This document shows positions 17,369 through 26,015 of a DNA stretch of 62,873 nucleotides, one piece after another. The stretch comes from Armatimonadota bacterium (GTDB lineage: Bacteria > Armatimonadota > Zipacnadia > UBA1398 > JAKPQA01): assembly GCA_029547025.1 (NCBI GenBank), contig JAKPQA010000254.1, positions 1 through 62,873 on the forward strand. The letters are read 5' to 3'. The first letter of the stretch is position 1. Every line of letters starts with the position of its first letter. Both the position numbers and the translations under genes were made by a program. The notes below the pieces were generated by a model. The model was not told where the DNA came from. It saw only the letters and a list, made by a program, of their open reading frames with translations, and did no database searches.

Positions 17369-18384
17369 ACGGATGGGTAGCTGTGGCGCTCGCGGCGTTC
17401 ATCGGCCTGGGGACGACCGCAGAACTCTGCGCGGCGCAGAGTGGCAAGGAGCAGGCGGCGAGAGCCGCCATCGAAGCAGTGAGGCGAGCAGGTGGCGCAG
17501 CAGTGCGCGTGACGGCGAGTGATCGGAGCGAGCGCGGCTACTGGGTCACCGTAGACGACCGGTGGCGCGTTGGCCTGGCTTCGCCCTCGGGTGCCGCCGT
17601 CCTGGTGGTAGACTGTGGCTTCTCGAAGTCGCCGCACGCCGCCCATAAGCTCGCCAGCCAGCCCACGCCCGACGAGATCGAACAGGCAGGCAGGGAAGTG
17701 GTAGCGCGCGTCTTTCCCGACTTCGACATGTCCGAGTTCCGGCGTTCCGTGGCTGAGATACGGCCACGGTCGGCACGCGTCGAGGTGTGCTGGCGCCAAG
17801 TCATCCGGGAGAACGGTTTCCTCGGTGGTGGCAGGTGTTCGACAGTGTTCTGCTGGCCCGACCGAGCGGTGGAGTCGATCGAGGCCACCGGCCCCGCCAT
17901 CCCCGATAGCTGGCGGCGGCCGACGACAGTCACGGCTGAGGAGGCGAAGAGCGTCGCGTTGCCCCAGCTACGCGTCCGGGAGGGCGAATGGGTAGAGACG
18001 GTCAAGGACTTCTGTGGATGGGAACAGGCGGCCCGCAAGAGCCCCTCGTGGAACGTGACGGTCAAGTCGGGGCCAGAGGACAGACCACTTGAGTGCATGT
18101 CCCTCCGCAGCGTGTTCGTCGACCCCTGGACGGGCGAGATCATCCACACGGCTCAGTGGGAGGGCGCGGGCCCTGCTGGGGCAGAGGCACTCCCTTCCGC
18201 CATCGGTGGGCAACTCAGACCAGGCAGACCAGGCAGCCCAGCCGCCCTCCCGACGGCGCAGCCGCTGACGGCTGGACAGGCCGAACGCTCGGCGCATGGC
18301 CGGTGGCTGCTTGCGGCCGGCGCCGGCATTCTTGTGCTCGCGCTCGCAGCAGCCATGGTGTGCGCGCGGCGAAGGCGGGCGTGA
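17365..18384 (+). CDS. Exported protein with C-terminal membrane anchor, unknown function
   Basis: 339 residues. GTG at 17365 overlaps the stop of the upstream gene and has GGGGGTG just before it. An N-terminal signal peptide ends around AELCAAQ. The middle contains regions resembling peptidase-propeptide (PepSY-like) repeats: RYWVTVDDRWRVG-type strands and VFVDPWTGEIIHTAQW. The C-terminus has a Pro/Ala linker, one membrane helix (LLAAGAGILVLALAAAMV) and CARRRRA, which is the layout of a surface protein held by a C-terminal anchor or processed by a sorting enzyme. Function is not recognised; it is probably a partner of the preceding exported protein. Confidence 0.7.
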   Translation: MNGWVAVALAAFIGLGTTAELCAAQSGKEQAARAAIEAVRRAGGAAVRVTASDRSERGYWVTVDDRWRVGLASPSGAAVLVVDCGFSKSPHAAHKLASQPTPDEIEQAGREVVARVFPDFDMSEFRRSVAEIRPRSARVEVCWRQVIRENGFLGGGRCSTVFCWPDRAVESIEATGPAIPDSWRRPTTVTAEEAKSVALPQLRVREGEWVETVKDFCGWEQAARKSPSWNVTVKSGPEDRPLECMSLRSVFVDPWTGEIIHTAQWEGAGPAGAEALPSAIGGQLRPGRPGSPAALPTAQPLTAGQAERSAHGRWLLAAGAGILVLALAAAMVCARRRRA

Positions 18385-18399
18385 GGACGAACAGGCGGA

Positions 18400-18419
18400 A
18401 CGGCACGTGGGAGTGCCGT
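18400..18419 (+). terminator. Terminator-like hairpin after the exported pair
   Basis: ACGGCAC (18400-18406), 6-nt loop, GTGCCGT (18413-18419) form a 7-bp stem 16 bp after the stop at 18384. It sits in the 74-bp gap between two convergent genes. No U-tract follows. Confidence 0.45.
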
Positions 18420-18458
18420 CCAGGCGGCGCGCCCGCAGCGACCGCTCGGAGGCGCGAT

Positions 18459-20564
18459 CTACTCACTGACGGGCACGTGGACGACCAGAAGCGTTCGGCC
18501 GATCGAGCGATAGCGTGCGCCGCCCAGGTCGATCCGTAGCGGCTGACCGTCTAGCCAGGCGAACACCAGGGCCTCGCTGTCAGCGAAGACCGGTCGGCCT
18601 CTCTCGAGGAGCCCGCCGAGGAGTCCTCGGCGGATCGCCGAGTCCGGGTCGTCGGCGGCGCTGGTCGGCCAAGGTCCCATGATGGGCATGAGCTGGTTGA
18701 AGGCATCTCGTCCCTCGGGGGTGCCGGACGGCGAGCCCATATATGGCATCACACCCATGGGGCCCGCCCCCGGATGCGTCGCCGGAGCCGGCATTGCCCC
18801 GGACGCCGGTGCCGACGCCCGTACGGGTGCCGAGGCGCTTGGCGCGATGTCGCCCAGGCCCTTCGTCATCGACCGGTACCGGATGGCGGTCTGGGCCATT
18901 GTCATCGAGGTTCCATTGTGAACCTCGCCAACGAGCTCGCCATCCGCCACACGGAGGTCAGCCGTGACCGCGCCCTCGAGCGCCGTGGCGGCTCGCGCTT
19001 CCAGTAGTTGCTGATCCCACATGTTGATGAGCATAGATCTGACCGAGTCCTCACCGCCATCGGAGGCCAGGGTCATCGCCGGGACCTCGACCTCCTCGAA
19101 CCCGCCGAAACCCGACGTGGCCCGGTTGGGCACGTCGATAGCCACATGGGGCTGGCTGAAGGCGATTCGGTAGCGGGTCTTCCGGGGAGAGAAGATACCG
19201 AAATAACCACTTGAAATCCCGAGTGGGCTGCCGGCTCGCACCTCGACCACGGAGGCGCTGTAGACCACCACGTCGCCGCCCCGCATGATGAGGCCCATCA
19301 CATATGCGATCAACGTGAACACGATGACGATGGCCGGAGTGGTGAGCCAGGCCAACTCCCTCTTCCCGAGCCGCTTCAGCACGAAGTAGTTGGCCGGAAC
19401 GAGGCAGATGAGGTACGCCAGGAGGAAGAGGCCGACGACCCGAAACGAGGGAACGGCCATCGATGGGTTCTCGCAGAGGCCGTCGCACACGGGAGGCTCA
19501 CTGATACCGGCGGCCAGCCGCGGCGACCGCGAGCGGATGTCCTGAATGACTTGGGATATCAGCGACTGGAGGCCCGACCAGTCCTTGATGGGCTGGCGGT
19601 CCACGGGGAACGCGAAGAAGTACACATGCCCGACACCGTGGGCCCCACGGACGATGAGCGGGCGGCCCTCGTGGCTGAGGAGCGTTTCCGCGCCTTTGCG
19701 GGCCTGACACAGCGTGATCACGGGCGTTCCCGGGGGCATCGAGCCGCCGTATGTGGCGGCCAACTCCGGCAGCCCGCCTGCCATCGGCAGCTCGCCGCGG
19801 ACGTCCACGGGCAGCATATCCGCGAACGGCCCCTGCTCGAGGCGCTGCCAGTCCTCACCACCGACCACCAGCAGATGCCCGCCCATCGCCACCCACTCCT
19901 TGAGGGCCTGGGCTTGGTCGGCGGTGAGGGCGGACGGTGAGTGCTCGTCGAGAATCACCAGGTCGGCGGAGTCATACCCCTTCCAGCTGTCCGGCATGTG
20001 CGTCGTGTCGGAGTACGCCACCGAGACCGCCGTCGTCGACGAGCCCCCGGGGCCGCCCACGCCCGGGGCGACCGCGCTGCCGGCCGGCGCGGCCCACTTG
20101 GAGGTGTCGATCGACCGGATGAAGTGGTACCCGCTGCCCTGGTCGTGGATCACGTAGGCCACGACGGAGGAGGCGTCCGAGTAGGCGAGTTGCGCACGCG
20201 CGATGACGGGTCGTCCGCGCTCGGGCGTAAACCGTACATGGACCTCGTTCTCGAAGCTACTGGGACGCACGTAGAGCGTGGTGCGTTTGTGGGCTCCGGG
20301 AGGTAGGTCCACATGCTGGGTGTAGCGCACCTTCGAGGCCGGTCCGGAGCCGAAACCCGCGGATAACTCGCCGCGCGTGCTCTTGCTGCCGTTGGTCAGG
20401 TCGATGGTGACCCCAAGGTAGGAGCCCTCTCGGTACTGACCCTCAAACCCGCCCCCCGCGACCAACTGAACCTGCGCGGCCGTGGGACTCTGCGCGGCGC
20501 AGGCGATGAGAAGCCACAGACCGGCGTGCCGGGCAATGACCCGAAGCTCAGCGGTGGTCATCAC
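18459..20564 (-). CDS. Exported membrane protein with glutamine-amidotransferase-like domain
   Basis: 701 residues. A signal peptide is followed by a beta-sandwich region (about 30-150), then a Rossmann-like domain with DLVILDEHSPSALTADQAQA and LKEWVAMGGHLLVVGG (about 205-240), the pattern of class I glutamine-amidotransferase-like domains in DUF4350-type membrane proteins. Three hydrophobic segments follow (about 375-440, including VGLLFLLAYLICLVPANYFV-like sequence), then an extracytoplasmic tail with a Pro/Ala/Gly low-complexity stretch. Such proteins often sit with MoxR/BatA-type systems; no such genes are adjacent here. It is 158 bp downstream of yebC on the same strand. Role unknown. 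Confidence 0.72.
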   Translation of the reverse strand: MMTTAELRVIARHAGLWLLIACAAQSPTAAQVQLVAGGGFEGQYREGSYLGVTIDLTNGSKSTRGELSAGFGSGPASKVRYTQHVDLPPGAHKRTTLYVRPSSFENEVHVRFTPERGRPVIARAQLAYSDASSVVAYVIHDQGSGYHFIRSIDTSKWAAPAGSAVAPGVGGPGGSSTTAVSVAYSDTTHMPDSWKGYDSADLVILDEHSPSALTADQAQALKEWVAMGGHLLVVGGEDWQRLEQGPFADMLPVDVRGELPMAGGLPELAATYGGSMPPGTPVITLCQARKGAETLLSHEGRPLIVRGAHGVGHVYFFAFPVDRQPIKDWSGLQSLISQVIQDIRSRSPRLAAGISEPPVCDGLCENPSMAVPSFRVVGLFLLAYLICLVPANYFVLKRLGKRELAWLTTPAIVIVFTLIAYVMGLIMRGGDVVVYSASVVEVRAGSPLGISSGYFGIFSPRKTRYRIAFSQPHVAIDVPNRATSGFGGFEEVEVPAMTLASDGGEDSVRSMLINMWDQQLLEARAATALEGAVTADLRVADGELVGEVHNGTSMTMAQTAIRYRSMTKGLGDIAPSASAPVRASAPASGAMPAPATHPGAGPMGVMPYMGSPSGTPEGRDAFNQLMPIMGPWPTSAADDPDSAIRRGLLGGLLERGRPVFADSEALVFAWLDGQPLRIDLGGARYRSIGRTLLVVHVPVSE

Positions 20565-20722
20565 TACCCCCGTCTATCCTGTCAGCGGGCGCGACTGCGG
20601 ATGGGAATCAGGACCGCCGCGCACCTCAGGCACAGATGGCCATCCGGACGTCCGGGCTGGGTGAAAGTAGTGGTGGGGGTTCGCCGGACCGTTCGCGGCC
20701 CCTGCCGACAGCGGTCTGAGGG

Positions 20723-21475
20723 CTAACCCGAGATGGCCTCGAGTACCTCGTCGGGGATATCGAAGTTCGCGTAGACCTTCTGCACGTCGTCGATGTCCTC
20801 GAGGTCGTCGAGGAGCCGCAAAATGCTCGGCGCCTCCTTCTCTCCGAGCTTCACCGAGGTGGAGGGCAGCATGGTGACCTCGGACGAGGCGACGGGGATA
20901 CCCGCGGTCTCCAGTGCCTTCAGCACGTCCTCATAGGCTTCCGGAGGGCACGTGACCCGCCACGTGTCGGCCTCATCGATGACGTCGTCCGCGCCCGCGT
21001 CGAGGGCGGCCTCGAACAAGTCCTCCTCGGTCGCCTTGGTCTTCTCGACGTTGATGACGCCCTTGCGCTCGAACATCCACGACACACAGCCGCCCTCACC
21101 CAGGTTCCCGCCTCGTTTCCCGAGTATGCTCCGGATCTCGGGCACGGTGCGCTGGCGGTTGTCAGTGAGGGTCGCAATGAGAAGGGCCACGCCGTGCGGG
21201 CCGTACCCCTCGAACATGGCCTCCTCATAGGTCTCGCCCGGGCCGAGTTCACCACAGCCCTTCTTGATGGCCCGCTCGATGTTATCGTTGGGCATGTTGA
21301 TGGATCGGGCCTCGCGGATGGCCATGCGGAGGCGGGGATTTGCGTCCGGGTCGCCTCCCCCGGACTTGGCGGCCACGATGATCTCACGGGCCACCTTGGT
21401 GAACTGCTTGCCCCGTTTGGCGTCCTGGGCGCCCTTGCGGAGGCGGATGTTATGCCATTTCGAGTGACCAGCCAT
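20723..21475 (-). CDS. yebC: YebC/PmpR family protein (translation factor or transcriptional regulator)
   Basis: 250 residues with the canonical start MAGHSKWHNIRLRKGAQDAK and the conserved GGGDPDANPRLRMAIREARS, MPNDNIERAIKKG, EGYGPHGVALLIATLTDN and LGEGGCVSWMFERKG. The family was described first as transcriptional regulators (PmpR) and more recently, in some bacteria, as ribosome-stalling relief factors. The frame is open upstream, but the ATG at 21475 gives the family start. Cytoplasmic and complete. It is divergent from the sugar ABC operon at 21719. Confidence 0.94.
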   Translation of the reverse strand: MAGHSKWHNIRLRKGAQDAKRGKQFTKVAREIIVAAKSGGGDPDANPRLRMAIREARSINMPNDNIERAIKKGCGELGPGETYEEAMFEGYGPHGVALLIATLTDNRQRTVPEIRSILGKRGGNLGEGGCVSWMFERKGVINVEKTKATEEDLFEAALDAGADDVIDEADTWRVTCPPEAYEDVLKALETAGIPVASSEVTMLPSTSVKLGEKEAPSILRLLDDLEDIDDVQKVYANFDIPDEVLEAISG

Positions 21476-21666
21476 CGGCGGTTGCCTTGGAGCCCCTTTC
21501 CCCAAGCACCCCCAAACGTGCATTCGGGGCGTCTCTTGCGATTATGCGGAGCCATGGAGGGCGTGTCAAGGAGCCCGCGCCCGGCGGCTACAGACCAGGT
21601 GACGCGCCGGGGCGGATTCCGGTGGCCGCGCACGCGTCTCTGCTCTGCTGGCCCGCCTCTCGGCCG

Positions 21667-21695
21667 TTGACAGCCCCCGGCGGAGCGTGTACCGT
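21667..21695 (+). promoter_or_regulatory. Candidate promoter of the second sugar ABC operon
   Basis: A perfect TTGACA (21667-21672), 17-bp spacer, then TACCGT (21690-21695), which is a weak -10. The start would lie near 21702, about 17 nt before the first ATG. Confidence 0.4.
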
Positions 21696-21718
21696 CCGAG
21701 TTCGAACGCCTTCTGAGG

Positions 21719-23143
21719 ATGGCGACCGCTACCCCGATGAGACGCGTGCCAAGAGCCGTCTATGGGTTTTTGATGCCCAACTTTCTGGGCTTCCTCGCAT
21801 TCACCGTCTTCCCCGTGGTTCTCTCCCTATGGATGGCGTTCACGAACTGGACCCTCAAGCCCGCACTGGGCTTCGAGGTTCTTGGCCTTCGCAACTTCAC
21901 CGACCTGCTGGGCGTACGGCCACTCGACAGGCCCGTGCAGGGCCTCTGGTTCGCCTACATGGTTGGTGCCACGGCATTCTGCCTGGGCATTGTGGGTACG
22001 CTGTGGTCGAGTGTGGCTGGCGGGCGGGGGACCCGGCTGGGTGGCGTCGTGCTGACGGCGCTGGGTATCGGCAGCGTCACCGTGTCACTGGGATTCCACG
22101 GCGGGCAGGGCAAGCTCATCTCTGGCCTCATCTGCCTGGTTTTCGGCCTCGTAGCCATGCGGCGCGACGATATGGACTGGGGGATCGGCTGCGGCGCCCT
22201 GTCGGCCATGCTGCTGGCGGCGGGCGCCGTCGCTATGATGGCCCTGAGAGGTCCCATGTGGACCGTGTTTGAGCTCAAGGATCCCCGCTTCTGGCAGTAT
22301 TTCTACAACACGGTATACCTGATGCTCGGCATCCCGTTCTCCATCGCCGGGTCGCTGGCACTGGCGCTGCTCCTCAACGATGAGCTGAGGCTCGGCGAGT
22401 CCGTGGGCCGGGTCATCGGCGCCGGGCTGTGCCTGGTGGGCGGCGCGGTGACCCTCGCGGTCATCTGGGAGACCTCGCCCGATCTCGGCCTGCTCGGGGC
22501 CGTGCTCTGGGGGGTGGCGGCTCTCGGGTTCGCGGCGAACGTCGTCTCCTTCCGCACCCTGTTCTACCTCCCATCCTTCACTGCCGGCGTAGCGCTGATG
22601 ATCCTCTGGAAAGCCCTCTACAACCCCGATACCGGACCCATCAACGTCGGACTGAAAGCCGTCTTCGACACCTTCGGTGTCGCGGCCGAGCCACCCAAGT
22701 GGCTGGCCAGCGTCGAGTGGGCCAAGCCGGCACTCATCATGATGGGCGTCTGGACGGGCATCGGCGGCACCAACATGCTGCTCTACCTGGCGGGGCTCTC
22801 GAATGTGCCCCGCGACCTACTCGACGCCGCTGAGGTCGACGGCGCTGGGACATGGGCGCGCTTCCGCCATGTCACCTGGCCCCAGCTCGCGCCGACAACC
22901 TTCTTCATCTCCATCATGTCCATCATCGGCGGCCTGCAAGGCGGCTTCGACCAGGCTCGAGTCATGACCGGTGGCGGGCCCGCCGGGTCAACGACCACGC
23001 TGAGCTACTACGTGTACAACAAAGCATTCCAGGACCTGGACCTCGGGTACGCCGCAGCCATCTCGTGGGTGCTGTTTGCGATGATCTTCGTCGCCACGGC
23101 CATCAACTGGCGTTTCGGACGCGAGCTCGAGGTGGGCCCATGA
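21719..23143 (+). CDS. Sugar ABC transporter permease (MalF/UgpA family) with two inserted membrane modules
   Basis: 474 residues, far longer than the usual 290-320. The family frame is clear: an N-terminal helix LMPNFLGFLAFTVFPVVLSL, then FYNTVYLMLGIPFSIAGSLA, and the EAA-loop LDAAEVDGAGTWARFRHVTW that contacts the ATPase. Two hydrophobic insertions interrupt it: about residues 72-185 (roughly four extra spans) and 224-276 (two spans) in the loop before FRTLFYLPSFTAGVA. The first ATG is preceded directly by GAGG, so the exact start may be the ATG at 21737. Its stop overlaps the start of the second permease (ATGA). Confidence 0.88.
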   Translation: MATATPMRRVPRAVYGFLMPNFLGFLAFTVFPVVLSLWMAFTNWTLKPALGFEVLGLRNFTDLLGVRPLDRPVQGLWFAYMVGATAFCLGIVGTLWSSVAGGRGTRLGGVVLTALGIGSVTVSLGFHGGQGKLISGLICLVFGLVAMRRDDMDWGIGCGALSAMLLAAGAVAMMALRGPMWTVFELKDPRFWQYFYNTVYLMLGIPFSIAGSLALALLLNDELRLGESVGRVIGAGLCLVGGAVTLAVIWETSPDLGLLGAVLWGVAALGFAANVVSFRTLFYLPSFTAGVALMILWKALYNPDTGPINVGLKAVFDTFGVAAEPPKWLASVEWAKPALIMMGVWTGIGGTNMLLYLAGLSNVPRDLLDAAEVDGAGTWARFRHVTWPQLAPTTFFISIMSIIGGLQGGFDQARVMTGGGPAGSTTTLSYYVYNKAFQDLDLGYAAAISWVLFAMIFVATAINWRFGRELEVGP

Positions 23144-23991
23144 CTCGCCGGAAGCTCTCCAACGCCGCCCGCTTCGTCATTCTGTGCATCATTGGGTTCA
23201 GCATCTGCATCCCGTTCGTGTGGATGGTCAGCGCGTCGTTCAAGCCGCGAGCCGAGGTCGAGGAAGTGAACATCGTCCCGCACCAGCCTACGACGCGAAA
23301 CTACCCGATCGTGATGGACCTCGAGCCCGATCCGGTGACGGGCAAGAAGCTCAACATGCGGTTTGGCCGATGGTATTTCAACAGCGTTTTCATCGCCGTG
23401 GGTGTGACCTTCCTGCAGGTGTTGACCAGCGCCATGGCCGCCTATGCGTTCTCGCGCATCCGCTGGGCCGGCCGGGATACCGTGTTCCTCCTCTATCTTG
23501 CGACGATGATGATCCCCGGCGTGGTCACCATGATCCCCAACTTCCAGATCATGGTCTCGCTAGGTTTCCTGAACACCTACCGGGGATTGATCCTCCCCGC
23601 GGCTTTCAGTGCCTTCGGCACATTCCTGCTAAGGCAGTTCATGCTCTCGATCCCGCGGTCGCTCGACGAGGCGGCCGAGATTGACGGTGCTCGGCACTGG
23701 CAGATCTTCTGGGATGTGATCATGCCCCTGGCACGTCCGGGGTTGATCGCGCTGGCGATCATTACATTCCTGGGGGCCTATCAGTCTTTCTTCTGGCCAT
23801 TGATCATGCTCAATGATGCCCAGTTCTACCCGATGCCCGTGGGCATGTTGGCGCTCGACAGCAGCTATGGACGTCAAACGGAGCTGATTATGGCGGCCAC
23901 GGTCATGAACGTGGTGCCGCTGATCATCATCTTCGTGCTCTTTCAGAAGTTCCTGGTCAAGGGGCTGCAGCTCGGCGGAGTGAAGGGGTAG
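23140..23991 (+). CDS. Sugar ABC transporter permease (MalG/UgpE family)
   Basis: 283 residues, normal for the family. Six membrane spans are expected, starting with FVILCIIGFSICIPFVWMVS, where SASFKP is the usual first periplasmic boundary. NSVFIAVGVTFLQVLTSAMA and the EAA loop LDEAAEIDGARHWQIFWDVI are present. It overlaps the upstream permease by 4 bp and precedes the binding-protein gene by 4 bp. It forms the heterodimeric channel with the larger permease. Confidence 0.93.
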   Translation: MTRRKLSNAARFVILCIIGFSICIPFVWMVSASFKPRAEVEEVNIVPHQPTTRNYPIVMDLEPDPVTGKKLNMRFGRWYFNSVFIAVGVTFLQVLTSAMAAYAFSRIRWAGRDTVFLLYLATMMIPGVVTMIPNFQIMVSLGFLNTYRGLILPAAFSAFGTFLLRQFMLSIPRSLDEAAEIDGARHWQIFWDVIMPLARPGLIALAIITFLGAYQSFFWPLIMLNDAQFYPMPVGMLALDSSYGRQTELIMAATVMNVVPLIIIFVLFQKFLVKGLQLGGVKG

Positions 23992-23995
23992 CGCG

Positions 23996-25402
23996 ATGAA
24001 GTGGGTCTTCGCCGGCGTTCTGCTGCTGTTCGCGGGAATGGGGCTCGTGGCCTGGGCGACTTTGGTGCCGGCGGAGACGCCGGGCGTCGTGCGGATTCGC
24101 TGGGCGACGGATGCTAACCCGGCGAGAGACGTGCAGACGCGTCTTTTCAGTGAGATGTACCCGGGTGTCGAGGTGGTGGTGGATCCCGGCCTCGGCGGCG
24201 ACCAGACTAAGCTCATTGTCCAGTGCGCCACTGGTACCGGCCCCGATGTCGTCGATGTCTACAGCAAGGAGCAGATGATGGCGCTGGTGGACGCCGGCAT
24301 CCTGCTGGATCTGACGCCCTATGCTGAGACGATGGGCTTCGGTGTGGACAAGACCTACCCCGCCATGGAGGGTGGGCTCGTTGTTGACGGCCGGCAGTAC
24401 CGGTTTCCCTGCAATGTTTGGGCCAACTGCGTGGTCTACAACAAGCGGATCTTCGACGACCACGGAGTCCCCTACCCGCGGGACGGCTGGACGTGGGATG
24501 AGTTCATCCGTGTTGGTAAGCAACTCAAGGAGACCCCTTCGAAGAGCGGAGAGGAGCACATCCCCTTCGCCAACTGGAACAACACCTGGCTCTTTGGCGA
24601 CCTGTTCTGGGGCGCCGGGGGCCGCTTTTACACCGAGGATGGCTTGACGTGCCTGTTGGACTCGAAGGAGGCCATCTGGACCATGCGGTTCTACCACGAC
24701 CTGATGCACGTGCACAACGTGGTGCCGACCGCGGCGCAGTTGGCCTCCATCTCGTCCCAGGGCGGCTGGGGTAGTGGCGGGCTGACGCTGTTCTCGGGCG
24801 GCAAAGCCGCCATGATCAGCATCGGCCGGTGGTACATCATCCAGGTGCCGAACTACCCGCAGATTGCGGGCGCCCTGGGAGCGGTGCGGCTACCGCGGGT
24901 GGGCAACCGGGAGTCATCGGGGATGACGGACGCCCGGGCGGCGGGCATCAACATCAAGAGCCACCACATCCAGGAAGCGCTCAAGTTCCTTCAGTACCTG
25001 GCCAGTCCCGAGTACAGCGCGCTGATCGTGAAGGACGGGGACTCGCTGCCACCCAACCCGCTCCTGGCCCAGTCGGGCAAGGCGCTGGTGAATCCCGCCG
25101 TGCCTGACCCGGCCTTCCATCAGCCCTTCGTGGACGCGGAGAAGAGCGCCCGGCCGGTGGATACGAGCCCGTTCGTCGATGCGCTCCAGGTGCAGCGATG
25201 GCTCGTTGAGCACATCGACAAGGTCGAGAACAAGCTCATGACGCCCGAAGAGGCCATGAAGGAACTGACCCACGCCATCAACCAGCAGATACGGATCAAC
25301 CTCGAACGGCAGCCCCACTTGCAGCGCAAGTACGAGCGGGTCACGGGCCGTCCCTACGAACCGGGTTGGTGGCGACAGTACCAGGGCACTCGCGTGGACT
25401 AG
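23996..25402 (+). CDS. Extracellular sugar-binding protein (family 1) with N-terminal membrane anchor
   Basis: 468 residues of the MalE/UgpB type: VRIRWATDANPARDVQTRLF, CATGTGPDVVDVYSKEQM, GLVVDGRQYRFPCNVWANCV, WTWDEFIRVGKQL and SLPPNPLLA are typical. The N-terminus is an uncleaved-looking helix (WVFAGVLLLFAGMGLVAWAT) without a lipobox cysteine, so the protein is probably anchored by that helix. It is the third gene of the permease-permease-binding protein operon. No ATPase is encoded nearby, so a shared MsmK-like ATPase elsewhere is likely. The substrate is probably an oligosaccharide. Confidence 0.9.
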   Translation: MKWVFAGVLLLFAGMGLVAWATLVPAETPGVVRIRWATDANPARDVQTRLFSEMYPGVEVVVDPGLGGDQTKLIVQCATGTGPDVVDVYSKEQMMALVDAGILLDLTPYAETMGFGVDKTYPAMEGGLVVDGRQYRFPCNVWANCVVYNKRIFDDHGVPYPRDGWTWDEFIRVGKQLKETPSKSGEEHIPFANWNNTWLFGDLFWGAGGRFYTEDGLTCLLDSKEAIWTMRFYHDLMHVHNVVPTAAQLASISSQGGWGSGGLTLFSGGKAAMISIGRWYIIQVPNYPQIAGALGAVRLPRVGNRESSGMTDARAAGINIKSHHIQEALKFLQYLASPEYSALIVKDGDSLPPNPLLAQSGKALVNPAVPDPAFHQPFVDAEKSARPVDTSPFVDALQVQRWLVEHIDKVENKLMTPEEAMKELTHAINQQIRINLERQPHLQRKYERVTGRPYEPGWWRQYQGTRVD

Positions 25403-25589
25403 CACCACCCCGTCCATCGCCCATCACCCCGGCTTCACGCGATCGCTCTGTGGATCGGCCACGGACTTGGGTCTGGCCCAGGGCGCGGCTGAACCCGGGG
25501 CCAGCAGATTCGTGCCGATCCGGGAACTCTTCGTCTGGCGAGTGCATTCAGGTATTACGGTACTGCAATTCGGCATTGGAGTATGCGGC

Positions 25590-26015
25590 ATGTCCAGCGC
25601 ATTGAGGATCTCGGAAGCGGCGTCCATCGGGCTGCATACCGTCCTACTGCTGGCCCAGGAGGGCCAGCAGTTCCTCTCGGCCAGGGACATGGCCCGGACG
25701 ATGGGCGTCTCCGAGGCGCACCTGTCGAAGGTGCTCCAGCGGCTCGTGCGAGCGGGCATCGCCGAGTCGGCACGCGGCCCCCACGGCGGTTTCCGCCTGG
25801 CCGCCGGTGCCGAGGCCCTGTCGCTACTGGCCGTCTATGAGGCCATCGATGGGCCGCTCCGGCCTCTGCCGTGCCTACTCGGGCGGCCCATGTGCGACGG
25901 CAAGAGCTGCATCCTCGGTGGCTTGCTGGCCAGCGTCAACGAGCAGATCCGCGACCAGTTGGCGTCAGTCCGACTGTCGCAGTTCCTAGCCCGGGCTTCG
26001 GGGGAGGCGCAATGA
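25590..26015 (+). CDS. Rrf2-family Fe-S transcriptional regulator
   Basis: 141 residues. The ATG at 25590 follows GGAG with eight bases spacing. The N-terminal winged helix reads MARTMGVSEAHLSKVLQRLV, then GIAESARGPHGGFRLA, typical of Rrf2/IscR/NsrR. Three cysteines lie in the pattern C-x6-C-x4-C (PCLLGRPMCDGKSC), suitable for an Fe-S cluster. Because it heads an operon for hydroxylamine/nitrogen-oxide enzymes, an NsrR-like NO or redox sensor is the best guess, though this is inferred from context. Its stop overlaps the next ATG (ATGA), so it is probably autoregulated with the operon. Confidence 0.88.
   Translation: MSSALRISEAASIGLHTVLLLAQEGQQFLSARDMARTMGVSEAHLSKVLQRLVRAGIAESARGPHGGFRLAAGAEALSLLAVYEAIDGPLRPLPCLLGRPMCDGKSCILGGLLASVNEQIRDQLASVRLSQFLARASGEAQ

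Noticed and set aside
25530-25558. Promoter before the Rrf2 gene (TTCGTC-17-TATTAC)
   Set aside because: Both boxes match consensus poorly; the local AT-rich patch is suggestive but not enough for a call.
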